A stretch of 56,023 nt of DNA from Perkinsus marinus ATCC 50983 (GCF_000006405.1 NW_003212973.1:127216-183238), one strand, 5' to 3'. Counted from the stretch's first letter, positions 12,401 through 24,880 are shown. Notes: a model not told the origin generated them from the sequence alone. Translations and numbers: made by a program.

Positions 12401-13009
12401 TGTCGATGAAGTTGTACCTACGACGGGAGGTCTCCCAAATAGAGCGAACAGTAAGGTATTTCGTGGCGCGCGACGCCCCCTTCCGAAATCGTACAGACAG
12501 AGATAGACTCGCCACAAAAACCAGCTTCGAGACCATCAACCTCCCCGTCTTCATCAATTACATCTGTTCGACAATCTCCTCCCCAGCCTTCCTCTTGTAT
12601 AGATCCTCATTCTCCAATACAGGAGCATCATACTCCGAAAATCCATATTGGGTAGAGACGGCGCGCCACTGGCTGAATAGCCAATTCTGAGAAACAGTCA
12701 ATGAGATCACTAAACATTACCCGAACGATTTCTCTCCCACTTACCCGCACGCGCATGTCCTCCGGGAAAAAGTCCCGAGTTCCACTGGGTGGATCAAAGG
12801 AGATCACTGAGGCATGAAAGAGAATCTTTCGAGCAATGACCCCGATGAAAATTACCGTTCTCAAACTCTTGCTTGGCGCCCCCCTTTTTAGCAGCTTTCT
12901 TCGCCAGCTTCTTAGCTTGCTTTTTGGACATCCCCTCTGGCACGACGAGCTTGTCAGCAGCACTAGGAGCAGAAACTGCCACTTCAGGAGCGGCAGGAGT
13001 TGATGACAT
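9457..13009 (-). CDS. HARS: Histidyl-tRNA synthetase, copy A
   Basis: Charges tRNA-His with histidine. At least 15 exons read in order as a class II HisRS of the plant-organelle/bacterial-like subtype. The Lys/Ala-rich N-terminus ([14 protein letters not shown]) is followed by [14 protein letters not shown] (12800-12746), [20 protein letters not shown], then [13 protein letters not shown] (12417-12330). Motif 2 [20 protein letters not shown] (12143-12041) is followed by [28 protein letters not shown] (about 11150), [10 protein letters not shown] and [12 protein letters not shown]. The anticodon-binding end has [20 protein letters not shown] (9690-9630) and ends [22 protein letters not shown]. 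The ATG at 13009 is chosen because the codon at 13021 is TTG. Introns run from 50 bp to about 860 bp. All catalytic blocks are present, so it looks functional. The N-terminus is lysine-rich and lacks an obvious organelle signal, which fits a cytosolic form. Confidence 0.93.
12457..12472. repeat. Copy of the AATTTCGTGGCGCG motif
   Basis: TATTTCGTGGCGCGCG on the plus strand, inside the roughly 150-bp intron of HisRS copy A between the EEIVEQM and YNFIDKE exons. The equivalent intron of copy B lacks it. One of six copies in this window. Confidence 0.7.
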
Positions 13010-13555
13010 ATCGATGCTCAAAGGAACCAGACTGCACGAGGCGTATCGAGCGAGATGGATGAGGGGATTTCTGATAGAAACCCTCTGGAACCTCTCACTC
13101 GAGAAGCAGCAGATTTTGTAAAGTAACGATGCCTAGGGTATTCCTCAACGCGTCAGTCGAGACTGCATAGCCCGACCTCCTGTACGGAGGCTGCCTCTAT
13201 CAGTTCAGCGAGTTTTACTTGAAAAGAGACTAGCTACTGATAACGCGAATCGGAATTTCTCTCCCCAACTCCCTGAAGGAATTCCCTTCTCGTCCCTACT
13301 AGCCAGAACAGAGCTAACCACGAACCAGAGCCTCTTCATGTACAGCCATCAACAACAAGAACCTAACACAAAGGAGGGGACACTAAAATGAAAATCGATC
13401 AGCTGGGCGCACGCTATATATATTCGGGGTTGGGTAAATTCGGGGGTACCTCCGATCAAGGACACAATACACAACTATAGCGTGCTATTGTAACTGTTGC
13501 TCGTCTATACTCTCCCAAGATCCAGCAGGGAGCGAAAATTAGCCGGGTTCCTAAA

Positions 13556-13630
13556 AAAGCGTCTACCAGGGATTGAACCTGGATCGTGCCTAGTTAACCA
13601 TAGCGCATCCGATTCAAGACTCCTAACCTT
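13556..13630 (-). pseudogene. tRNA-like sequence with Pol III-type T run
   Basis: Minus-strand T-arm CCAGG-TTCAATC-CCTGG followed by TAGACGC and then a run of six T, the form of a Pol III terminator. A possible 5' acceptor strand pairs at about five of seven positions. D-arm and anticodon arm are poor, so I call it a decayed tRNA or tRNA-derived SINE. It lies between the two HisRS genes. Confidence 0.45.
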
Positions 13631-14015
13631 GACAAAATGCCTCAAGTAGGATTCTCAAATCTACTCCGCAACCCGTGCCCATGGAAACTGAAACGACATC
13701 GAAAGTACTCCTCCGCATCACGCGAAGCGCATGACCGCAAACACCAACCTCACTGGCTCACAGACCCAAGCAGCTTGGGCCAAGCAGTAGCAGTCTTGAC
13801 ACGAATGATCCGACGTTCCATTCGAGGACCTCGAGTCGGGGTCCTCTGATTGCAGCGGTAGAATTCATAATCGTCGAGGAAGGTAAGTCTCTAAATACAA
13901 ATAAGAGATGTACCCTCCAGAACACGGCAGTTCAGCGGACAGAAACTCGGTTGAAAACAGTCGCATACGACCACCATGTGTCAACTTGGGAGATGCAGCG
14001 CTCCGCTCTGCCCAT

Positions 14016-17000
14016 TCACTCGGCCTGCTTCTCGAAATACGACTTAGCGTTGGCAAGATCAGATACCGGTATATCTATTTGTACACGTGCCTCCGAGTCA
14101 CCTGAATCGCCGAGTCGTGGAAGCCCTGGGAAGAGAGCGGTCCTTCCTCACCTGTGCGGAGATCCTTAATGCGGACCTTACCCGCCTCCCATTCGCTTGG
14201 TGCTACGAATGCTATCTTGTCGGCACCAACACGGTCCGCGTACCTCGAGGATACGATACTATATTCCCAGTACGAAAGGACAAACGACTGCCCGTCTATG
14301 TCTATGAAGCAGACGTTCCTCCTCTTCCTACCTAAACTGCTTGTCCACACGCTTCCCTGCCTCAAGCATCACGTCGACTGTGGCTCCACTCGACCTAAGG
14401 ATCACCAGCACAAAATGACCGATTCGGCGCAGTTTGTCCGGGTTTTTCGAAATAAAAACCCGCCGAGCTTTCGACGAGATCTACGCTTTTCTCTCTAGAC
14501 ACTCACTGAGTACCTAGAGGGAAAAGCGTAGATCTGAGTGTCTGAGTCACCTCTGAGTGTCACTCAGAGTGTCGCACTCTGGGTATCTAGAGAGAAAAAA
14601 TTTGAATGAATCATCCGAGATGAAGCAAGCTTGACTGATGGGAAGCGTCGAATGCTCTACGATGCTCTTAACGTCCACTGCATATAACAGTGAAGTATAA
14701 GAGCACAGGTAGACGCGACTAATTTTGGAGATGAACCAGTAGTCCACGATTGAACAAAAATCGTATTCGCGAACTGGAAGGTATAATAACATGCTCATAC
14801 AACCGCTCGATTCCTACGATTGAATGTGACTCGACAATAACAGTAGAGTCTCTGCTGGGCTAACAGCAGGGCAACGAGGACCAAGACCCGAGACTTGATA
14901 CCCCCGCGATTATCACATAATACCATCCCTTCGCGGCACTCAACCGAAGGACCGAGGAGCAAACGGCTAAAGCTCGGCACTCACAAAACAGCAAGCAATC
15001 TCAACTGAATGGAGCTTGCCAATGGCAAGTTGCCACAGATAAAAAATGTCATGAAGTCCTCGAACCCGGGCAGCGCGTTGGTGTCGGTCAGTCTCATGCT
15101 ATGGTTCAGTCTGTTTCTGCGGTAGTCTTCAATCAGACAGAATTCAGCTGCTACAGGCAGCACACTGGTCTTCGGGATCAGAGCCATCCGTGCAAAGCAA
15201 CTACTACCTTGCTTGCGCACTCGCGGACTTGAGTGTAAGCTACATGCTACGACATGTAGCATACGTCGAGNNNNNNNNNNNNNNNNNNNNNNNNNNNNNN
15301 NNNNNNNNNNNNNNNNNNNNNNNNNNNNNNNNNNNNNNNNNNNNNNNNNNNNNNNNNNNNNNNNNNNNNNTACTCATACGATGTTATCATGTCTTGAGAT
15401 ATCGCTGATGTGGATTTGGGTATGGAGAATTCGAAGAGACTCAGGCAATAGAGCAAATGATGAACTCGGGTCTCGCAAGAACCAGAATTCGCGGCGTGAA
15501 TTTCACGCTGTACTGGATGTTCCGTTTGGAATGAAGTGCATCAGGAGAAGCCCTCAGTTGCTCTGGACAAAGTTTATTAGTAAATAGTTTTCGAGTGTAC
15601 CGGATCGACAAGATGAACTCACTTCGTTACCTGAGACCGGCAGCCACTTGCAAGGCCTGACCGTACATCCCCTTGTAAGCCGCTACAACAAAGTCAACCC
15701 GATGGGGAATCTCGGGAAGGAGGCCGCGCTCTGGGACATTAGTAATTACCGAGCGCCACGGAGTGAAAACACCTACCTCGAAGGAGTTCATAGATTACGC
15801 AATCCCCAAATCCAAAACCAACGCATGGTATTTCCGATGGGGCTCCATACAGCGATAAAAGCCTGAGAGAACGATACAGAGACCGCCACCAAGGACATGA
15901 GGCCTAGTGAGAGCATGAGCCTCACCTATCGTAACGTCCTCCCCCAGCGATAGCACGAAGTTCACCCTTTCGATCGAACGCCTCCCAAACAATACCTAGC
16001 ATCGGATCGTACACTCCCGATCCTTGTAATCTCACAAGCAGGTATGGAGTTATCCCTGCGAAGCTAGAACGCTGTTTTAAGAACATTACCAGTATGAGAT
16101 TCGACAAATTTTTTCAATGAGAAAGGTTTTTGATGACGAAGACTGATGATGGGATAAGGTCCACTGCTATAATGACGAGCGTAGAGCCCCACGCTCCGGT
16201 TACCTGTGTAATATGCAAGGCCTCGGACAACTGATGCATCGAAAACAAGCCAGTCATCGATGCCGTAGTTCCGAGCGAGATCGAATAGTCCCTCCAAATC
16301 GGTCATTTCTGAAAGAGGATATACACCAAGTGAACTTCGTTCACTCCAAGAAGGAGGGTGCGGCAAGCTGATGGTAGCTAGATTGAAACGGATTATATAT
16401 AACGGAGCTCCTCACATGAGCGGGCCGTTCATCTGGAGCCATTCAGAACGGCTCATCGACAAATGCAAGAGCCGCTATTGAAGACAACTCGATGCCACTC
16501 ACCTCTCACCTCGAGTGCAGTTTTCATCGGCAAGCTTCTTGAATTCCTCGATTGAAGCAGCAGAAACAACGCCCACTACACGCTCTGATAACAGTGAGCG
16601 TATAACTCCGATGTCGAGTACCAGTAGCTCACCTGCCACGGAAATCTGAAGATTCATATCTCCAATCAGCTTCGTCACTACCTGTACGTCAAGAAAGAGA
16701 CACACTTACCATAATTTCAAACGCACCTCCTCCCGTCCAATTTTGTCTATTTTGTCGATGACGACGCAGACCTTAGCGAATTCATCGGCACCGACACCAG
16801 AGGCCTTCAAGACAGACTGTAGAATAGCCCGAGAGTTCACCCTGAGGAGACATGATACAACTCGTGTATTACTTACCTTGATGATCAAGGGCTTCGGAGA
16901 GTTCTTACTTGATACCAACATCTGCACTGGTGAGGCCAACCCTTTTGAAAAAACCAACCATCGTCGCCAGGAGCTCGAGCTCAGCAGTAATATCAGAGAT

Positions 17001-19086
17001 GCCTGTAGTAGGGAGGAAGTCAGGCGAAGATTCGGATAGGAAGGAACCTCACCGACGATATCGCAGTTCCACTGATAATGCTCACGCTTCCGACCACGCT
17101 GAGTTGTCTCGAATCTCCAACATTGTGGTATAGAGAACCACTTTAGAGGGAGGACCTGACGAACACAGAAGAGACTCGTAGCAGAATTCCGAAGTAGCTA
17201 ACTTCGCTCACCGCTGAGCAGCAGCAGGAGCTCAATCACAACTTAGTTAGAATCAAGCCCCGCGTTACCTCAGCCATCTGTGCCGCCGCATTATGGCTTC
17301 CCTCAGCGCTCATCCTGACCCTTGACAAGACCATCCTCGCCAAAGTCGGCGTCATCTCGGGACGTAGTGTCACGTGATGATCCTCCTTGTCGACAAAGTT
17401 GTACCTACGAAAAGAGGGATGACTTCTCTGGAAACGAGCGTGACAAGCCTCCTGATAACTGAAGAGAACTCCCGGTTCCGCATTACATTTGTTCGACGAT
17501 CTCCTCCCCAGCTTTTCTCTTATATAGATGCTCGTTCTCCAAGACGGGGGCATCGTACTCCGAAAATCCATGTTGAGCAGATACGGCACGCCACTGGCTG
17601 AACAGCCAGTCCTGAAGACAATGGTATGTCAAATTCCAGAGACAGTCACTGCCCTCCCACTATATAGCTCTCATGGAGTTTCAAATTCAATGCTTTCGAG
17701 AGTTTAGAGGTTGATCATCACACGGTTCTGAACGGATGAAAGTGCCACTGCAGAACTAGGTTATATGAGACCCATATTTCGAGTGCACAATTTCTCTGCT
17801 ATTGCAGAGTCTGCAATAGTCTGACACCACGGCTCGGGGAATCTCACTGCGGGATGAGTATCAGCGACTCCACTATCGTCATATTATGACGATAATCACA
17901 GGATCACACCGGATCGTACAGCAGTAGCATGGCCCTGTGGTGCCGATAAGTCAGTCGTGGACTCCACGGGGATGGTGACGATATGATATCGTCGATATCG
18001 TCAAGCTCACGAGGCTCAACAAGAGCCACGAGTCTGTCCACTTTTTTTGACAATCCCAACGCTCCCTCCAGATTCATTAAACCCGTAATGGGTATTTCAG
18101 TAAAAGTGAGACCAACAGGGGCATCAACACCGATACCAGCGCCCCCAACAGTGGAGGCTCCACTGAAACAGGCCGAGCTGCCTCGTTGAGGGAAGCCTCT
18201 GAACCCTGTTATTGACAGGATTTTATATTGACAAGCGAATGAGCACCTACAACAAGTGCAAGTGATTCAATGAGCAGGGCAATCCCTCTATCAAGCTCGG
18301 AGCAGGGTCTAACTCGCCGCTGCTCTTCGTTCTATGGAAACACGATAACCTATCGAGCCACGTGCGAGTCGCACGGTGCGACCAAATACTTGGAAAGACG
18401 ATCCATAGTCTGACTTGGATTTCAGCTCGACGATTGTAGTTCGATTCGGATTTCTCCGGCTCATCCAAGTTATGCTTTTTCAACGCCAAGCACCATTGCA
18501 ACAGGGGAGGATCGACGCCCACAGATTAAATTCACTGCCGATGATAACACATCATCGTGGGCCGGGATCCCTATCAGACACCATGACTACTGTGCATAGC
18601 TCTTGAATTGGTCACATCCAACCTCATCATCGACATGTCGACAAAACCCCACTGAAGAGGTGCTTACTCCAGGTAGGGCAATACAGGAGACAAGCGAAAA
18701 CAATGCTAGAGAATATTGGGAACATCAACCAGCATGTTGATCAGTCCTCAACCTGTAACTTGTTGGCTACGTTGGAGAGAAGCTAGAGTTGAGATCCAAC
18801 CTTTCTTAGCATGCTATTCCCCATCAGCATCACCGAACGAAGCACCGAAAGACGAGACTTCAGTCGCCAATGAACCTCACCCGAATGCGCATATCGTCCG
18901 GGAAGAAGTCTCGGGTACCACTAGGCGGCACGAAGGAGATATCTATGGAGTAAGATGCACCAAGAATACCCCAGCGAATGACTCACTCCGATCTAGTTGC
19001 GTCCCCCGTCCTCTCTTGGCAGCACCTACCGCAAGTACTCCAGCTTTCCTCTTGATCGAACCCACAGCAGGAGTCTTCAAGGGCAT
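14016..19086 (-). CDS. HARS: Histidyl-tRNA synthetase, copy B (tandem paralogue)
   Basis: Same exon order and protein blocks as copy [17 protein letters not shown] (about 18925-18880), [103 protein letters not shown] and [16 protein letters not shown] at 14018-14016. No break was seen in any catalytic exon, so it looks intact. The N-terminus differs: [20 protein letters not shown], Arg/Lys-rich, with few acidic residues. This could be an organelle-targeting leader or simply a diverged tail. The intron after the GTRDFFP exon is about 1.3 kb and holds a minus-strand open stretch (18189-17983) of unknown meaning. Another intron contains the assembly gap. It starts only about 140 bp after the SPT5 stop, on the same strand. 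Confidence 0.9.
14478..14535. repeat. Long hairpin in a HisRS copy B intron
   Basis: Arms of 22 bp (14478-14499 and 14514-14535, AGATCTACGCTTTTC...) with one mismatch around a 14-base loop. Further short direct and inverted CTCAGAGTG-type repeats follow to about 14590. Copy A has a related sequence at about 9925-9965 without the foldback, so the hairpin arose after the duplication. Confidence 0.8.
15271..15370. other. Assembly gap (100 N)
   Basis: Exactly 100 N, a standard placeholder, inside an intron of HisRS copy B. The left flank matches copy A up to 10508, so the missing part probably resembles 10508 onward. Confidence 0.99.
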
Positions 19087-19223
19087 GCACAGTAATACAT
19101 GGACACTGCGAAACATCGCCCTGCTTAGGAACTGCTACACTGTTCCCTATCGCGACGACTACGCAACACTTCAATTCGGTACTGAACGTTCGTCGCCGCG
19201 AGTAGAAATATACAAGAGACTCC

Positions 19224-22200
19224 TCATCCCATCCCAGGCGGTGGCGCGTGAAGATTCCCCATCATTCCAGGTGGAGGTGCATGGAGACTTCCCTTTCCTC
19301 CTCCATACCTCCCTGAACTCTCCGCTGCAGCGATCTCAGACTCGACACGCACTTGGTCCTTCGGGATGAATAAACGCTAAGAAATGTACCGCTCTGGGTA
19401 TCGAACTCGAGACCTCTCAAACAAGCTACCTTATTGACTTTCGCTTCTAGCTGAACGTAGACCTTAGTATCCGTGACATCAATGACGTTGGCACGCTGGC
19501 TCTTGTAAATACCTGATCTCATCCTATCGCCCCGCGACAAGCCTGTGATAAGAGCACGTCACCTTTGATAATGAGTATCCTCTTCCCGACAAGTCTCGAA
19601 TCTCCTTTTCCTCCCTTCCCACCACCATGGTGACCTCCTTTACCCCCACTGCCCTTCTCATGGTGACCCCAAGATGACGAAGACCCTCCAGAATTCCACC
19701 CCCAACTTTTGTTGTTGCCACCACCCCACTGCGAACCCCAACTGCCGCCTCCAGATGACTGATGATGATGCTGATCATGACCGGATCCCACTTGTGGCGC
19801 CAAATCATCCGGCCTGACACCGCCCCGTCCTGAAATGATACTAGCGGCGTCGTCTCACTAGGTCAACAACTCTACCCTTCCCTTTGCCTCCTTTCCCTTT
19901 ACCGGTAAAGGCGCGGTTGGCAACGAGCTCCACTTGGTGTCCTGTGATAGCTACTATACCCCCGTCCTCAAGACGATCATTAACCTACAAACACTATAAT
20001 CGATCAATCGGGCGCGCGCAACTTGATAGTCCTCACCTTGACCCATGCAACATTGTTCATAATGTGCTTCACCTGGGCCCCTTTGCCCGCTAATGGATGA
20101 GGTGCAAGGATCTTCAAAAGAGCCCTGAAGACCAAGAAAATCTCGCTTTAAAAATGCGCGCACAGAGGATCGATCCCACGCCCAACTCGGAACCTACCCT
20201 GGCTTGAACGGATTGTTATTAACATCCATTAGGAACACCACGTTGGAGTCTCGATGTCGGCCCAAGCTTCCCACAGGAACATTCCGAGGTCTATTGTCGT
20301 TTCCAATGATCTTAGCCGTCGTACCTGCGTAATCCAGTAAGTACATCTCCAAGTCGTGACGACAACATAAACCCTCAGGACCTACCACTAGCTGCTATGC
20401 TGACTATGACCCCAACTCCGGAGGAGCCGCTCACATTGAGAGTGACTAAGTCACCAACCTTGTATTGGCCAATCCTGAGACAACAACGATGTACTTCTAC
20501 TAATCAGCTGCTATCAATGAGCTAAGAGATACTCACTTCTCGATTCCCTTGGAGACATCCGATGTCAACTTCAAGTTAGAACTCTGACACTTCACTTCTC
20601 GAGGCTCGTTATCAGTGAGGATAGTCGCCACCGAGCCATCCAGCTTAATAACAGTACCAGTGTCACCAGCTGATGCTCCTGAGACAAAACTATGGACAAC
20701 AAGATGACATACGGACACTTCCTCCTACCATCAAGGATCTTGACGTGATCGCCCATGTCAAAATGTTTGCTAAGATCCTTGATAGCTACGGTCACTTGAG
20801 CCCGTCCATGTCCTGGATCCACATTCACACGTCTTCGATCAGTATCAATAGTTACCTGAGAACAACAGCGGAGCGAAATGTTTTCCATCATAAGACTCCA
20901 TCCCCTGAGGGGATTCCCCTCCCTACCACTCTCCCTCGGAGATTCTTCATATCGCCACCATTAACCACAACCGAGTCTCCAACCGACAACGCAGCTGCTG
21001 CACGACTACCCGATGCCTCCGACTGAAACCAACAAGGGCTAGGGAAAGGGAATCACTCCATAAAGTTCCTAGGTACACGACTACTATCTCAGTGGATGTA
21101 CTGTAGCAATGTCCTAGTAATACTAGGATCACTTCGAACAGTTAGGGATGCGAGTTACTCGCCCACGTTCGTTCCTACCATGGACGCAGCCGCAGCAGCT
21201 AATAAAGCTTGCCCTTCTCCGCCTGAAGAAGGAGTACATGATTTGCGGGAAAGTTGGTATGGGAAATTACCTGCCGCTGCACTTCCCAAGAACTCGGATA
21301 TTTCAGTGATACTCGGTTGAACATCATCACCAGTAAGAAGAGCGTTGCGCTTAAATCGGCGATAGAGATACCCGTCCTGCCCGAATTATTCATACCACTC
21401 TTCCGTCAACTCTCACATGAACGACCCACCTTATATCTCTCGTTCCTATACTGATCAAATACCTCATTAGGATTAGTCGCCGTGCGGTATCTCACTCGCT
21501 CTACCGCGCCTTGTCCTGACCCCAAAATCTTCGCTGTGCGCCGAGAATCTTTCCCTATCTCTCAAGCTACCTCCCCTATTCTCAGCCTCGATCGGATCGA
21601 AGAAACTCGCGTGGGGTCGGGGCTTCTTAGTAGTCCTCCGACCGAATAAGGCCGAATGAGCCTCCCTGCCAACGATATGAAAATTGCGAGTAGTTATGCT
21701 GCTGCTACTACCTCGGATCCTCTTCATAGTTGATCCTAGGCCGAATCTTGACCTCAACGTCCATGTCGAAACATTCAACTACTTGAGCGAGATCATTCTG
21801 ATAGAAAAAAGGGATAAATACAAAACGCCACACAGAAACGAATTTCTCCAATTTCGTTCACCACTACCAAAACCGACACAATTTTTTCTCCCAAACTTTA
21901 TACGGTTGGGCGTGAATAAAACCGTACCGCCGACCACGCGATCGACATGCAGGGTTATTACACTATAAATAGGATGCCTTTTAATCCTGACCCACTCCCC
22001 CATCTTCAGTGGCACAAAGCGCCCTTTAGCTGCTTCCTGTGCAGAGCGGAAGACTCCAAGCATCTCTGTGGCCGGTACCACCTTCACAGAGTTACTAACA
22101 GAGAATTATCAATGTAGTCTAGTGACAGACACTGTAAGAGCTGTTGCCGTTGACCTACGTGTTAATCTGCCGTATGCCGGTTACGAACCTCTTGATATGG

Positions 22201-24281
22201 TTAACACTCTTGCCTTCTATGTAGATATAGCCCTTCAAACTATCACTTGCAAAAGCTGATAGTATACCTGAAAAAAACATAATCGATCACGTGATCGATT
22301 TGGTAACGCATTGCCCCCTCCCGTTTCTACCCGTCTTGACGCCCTTCTTTCGAAACTGCTCATACTTCGTACTAAGGCGTGTGATGATTTCCCTCTCGTG
22401 GCCGATATCAAAGCACTTTACCTGAAAACACAAATAAACATAAACTTTTCGAAATTTTCAAAACTTTCCGGTCAAAATTATATATATTCCCATTTAATCA
22501 TAATCCCTGATAGATGCCATTCCCATCATACCAAGAACAACTTCGAATCCGATGGCTCCGGCAGAGGGCCCGCCTCAGGTAGCTCGCCCAACGAATCTAC
22601 CAAGAGGCAACATCGCTTCAACAACATCCGTCCTCCTCCTCATCCTACCATATCCCCCTTCATCAGCTGATGAATACATCGGCTCAGACGCTGGGGGCGG
22701 CGAAGGCGATGATGTTACGCTGATACCATAATTCCTTCACATCTCAACAGCACTACCCCCCTACCCCTCAGCCCTTCTATGCCTCTCAGCTCTCTTACGC
22801 TCCCTCTTCTCCCCATCAGATGGGGACGGTGAACTCACTGCCGCTCCCGAGCGCTGAAAAAAGAAGCTTCCCCCACGACAAAACCTCTACCCAAATGCGA
22901 CAAAACATTTCATACCACATTTCCGCCACATCTACCTGCTGTTCCCTCTTCTTAGCAGCCCTCCTCTCCTCAAGTCGCTTCCTACCCCCGCTCCCCTCCT
23001 TCCTCTGTCTACTAGGGTGCACCATCTTAGCAGCCGCTGCAGCAGCTGCTGCTTGTCGCCTAATACAAGTCACTACTTCCTAATACCGCCTTGGTCTCCA
23101 ACCCCACCTGGCCTCTATCTCTCGTCTTTGCTCTCCGACCTCCCGCCTCTGTTCATGTTCAGCAGCAGCATGCTCAGCTTGCTGCTCCTCATTCTTCGCA
23201 CGCTCCTCCCATCTGCCACAACATGCACCAGTGTTTGAGAAATATATGTTCGCTTTCCTCAGCTTAGCTCAGGAGCTAACATACGAATTCGGGTAGAGCG
23301 CAAAGGAAAAACCAACAAGATTTTGCCAAAAAAATTCCCTCACAATTTTCACATGGTGAACATGGCCACTTCATGGTCATGTAGTTGACCATGTACATAT
23401 AATGCGAACACAACCCGTTAAGCATATCTATTTTCGAGAATACGACAACCAACCATCTGGGCACCATGAGGAGAGTGGCGGTACGCAATACGGAACACTC
23501 CTAAACCAGTTCATATTGATATCATGTTGATAGTACTCAAAGTTGACTTCCAAACTTTCAAAAATTGAAGGCGTCGTCGAAGATACTACTTTGCATAACG
23601 TATGACACTGTATGGATGCTCACCTCTGAATAAGGTCTCCAAACCTCTTCTGTCCCCGATTAGGTCGACTAGCCCAGTCATCCTGTTGATGAGCCGCTGC
23701 CCGACCTACCACATATCATACTATCAACAACCTCAGAATACCTCCACCTTTGGACGGCCTTGACTCCTCCTCGAATTCCTCCTCATCAGAGTCCTCCTCC
23801 CCAGCCTCCAAGTCGAGGAATTTATACGCTTTTGGTTTCTTCTTCGGCCGAGAGTTGTTGTCACCAGAGCCCTCTTTCCGTTTCCGCTCAGCTGCCTATG
23901 GAGAACCAGAGGAAATTCACACATGGTATAAAGCCGGTCATGGGAATCGACCCCACGACCTTCATCATGGTAGACGGCTCAAATGACGATTATGCTAATA
24001 GTGCTCACCGACATCCCCAACGGCTTATAAAAGATACAAACTTCCGCTTGACTGCATCAAGCCCATGAGCACACACCCCTGCCTCTCCCGAGTACTACCT
24101 TAGCAGCCGCTGCCTTCCTGCGCCTCTCAGTGGGAGAGGAGTCCACACTGGAGGCATCAGAGCCGCTAGACACCAAGGAGTCGCTAACACACTCATTGGA
24201 AGCATAGTCAGTGCCCTATTACTACTACCTTCCGCTGTCACTGCCCGACTCGCTTCGATCGTCCTCCTCTTCTCTAGCCAT
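19224..24281 (-). CDS. SPT5: Transcription elongation factor SPT5 (DSIF large subunit)
   Basis: Binds the RNA polymerase II clamp with SPT4 and supports elongation. The order matches SPT5. An acidic N-terminus (MAREEEDDRSESGSDSG, then DLEAGEEDSDEEEFEEES) is followed by an NGN domain (VKCFDIGHEREIITRL..., SDSLKGYIYIEGKSVNHIKR, 22440-22150). Next come VVPATEMLGVFRSAQEAAKG with KOW1, FFDPIEAENRGG, YLYRRFKRNALLTGDDVQPS (21395-21300), DLSKHFDMGDHVKILDG with ASAGDTGTVIKLDGSVATIL, and later KOW blocks (IGQYKVGDLVTLNVSGSSGV, NNVAWVKVNDRLEDGGIVAI). A Gly/Ser/Trp/His-rich linker, a final KOW (GIYKSQRANVIDVTDTKVYV) and a tail with two HAPPPGM repeats complete it. At least 15 exons. No heptad TPMYG-type C-terminal repeats are seen. 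ATG at 24281, stop at 19226-19224. Confidence 0.95.
19386..19430 (-). pseudogene. tRNA-like T-arm fragment in an SPT5 intron
   Basis: Minus-strand AGTTCGATACCC (B-box-like, 19396-19408) in the intron after the last KOW exon. The T-stem is degenerate. Same orientation as the gene. Confidence 0.35.
22281..22300. repeat. Perfect 20-bp palindrome in an SPT5 intron
   Basis: AATCGATCACGTGATCGATT, perfectly self-complementary, in the short intron between the two NGN exons. Contains an E-box core CACGTG. Function unknown. Confidence 0.9.
23234..23400 (-). repeat. Dispersed repeat R1, copy in an SPT5 intron
   Basis: Read on the minus strand, it runs from ATGTACATGGTCAACTAC through AATTGTGAGGGAA and CTCTACCCGAATTCGTATGT to GCTGAGGAAAGCGAACATAT. 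The same blocks occur in order at 31500-31678 (-), 32448-32630 (+) and 40592-40764 (+). It fills much of the intron upstream of the EERAKNEEQQAEHAA exon. No terminal inverted repeats or coding capacity seen. Confidence 0.75.
23937..24012 (-). pseudogene. tRNA-like sequence in an SPT5 intron
   Basis: Minus strand: GTCGTGGGGTCGATTCCCATGACCGGC gives a T-arm and 3' acceptor strand. About 75 bases upstream, GCCGTTG could pair with the acceptor at five of seven positions. D-arm and anticodon arm are unclear. It lies between the first acidic exons of SPT5, in the same orientation. Confidence 0.4.
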
Positions 24282-24880
24282 TACGAAGAAATCTAATAGC
24301 AACTCCTACGTGGTGATGTACTGTAACCCAACACGGGTGGATCGTATGGTAACACATGTCTGCTGAGGTCTTGCTACACTCATACGCTGAAACCGGAAGT
24401 TTATAAACGTTTACTCTGAGAGAATCCTGCCGACTGACGTGGATGGGTTTAACGATGTCAGTTCATCTACGACCATCGAGATAGGAGCCTGGGAGGTAGG
24501 CCAAAACCGGACATGATTTGAATCAAGTATAGTAGAACCTATGGATACCCCCTACAAGAACGGAGCGACCCATACTCGATATCGTTCAAGACCAACAGAC
24601 ACCCCCTGAATGTGGCCATCTCAATAGAGAGCTTCTGCGTGGGTACCTGTTTCCCGGCATAACTAGTCTGGTAGCATATCGCCCTCCACCTGTGATGGCG
24701 AGAAGGCTCAACTAGGGCCCTCCCCCAACAACAGAGAGAGTCTTCACTCAGAAAAAAACAGTGTTTCTAAAACACTTAAAGAGCGTTGAGGAATTCCATG
24801 ATCGTGTAAGAGAGCAAGACTGATCGTTCGCTCGCCTCCTATTGACCGTCTCCCACCTCTCCTCCTCCTCCTCCTACAAC
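24282..24880. promoter_or_regulatory. Shared intergenic promoter region of SPT5 and the small + strand gene
   Basis: The two start codons lie 599 bp apart and point away from each other, so both promoters must lie here. No TATA box or shared motif was recognised. A CT-rich stretch (CTCCTCCTCCTCCTA) sits just before the + strand ATG. Confidence 0.4.

Noticed and set aside
17983-18189. Open stretch on both strands in the large HisRS copy B intron
   Set aside because: No start, splice context or family; could be an old insertion, not enough to call a gene.
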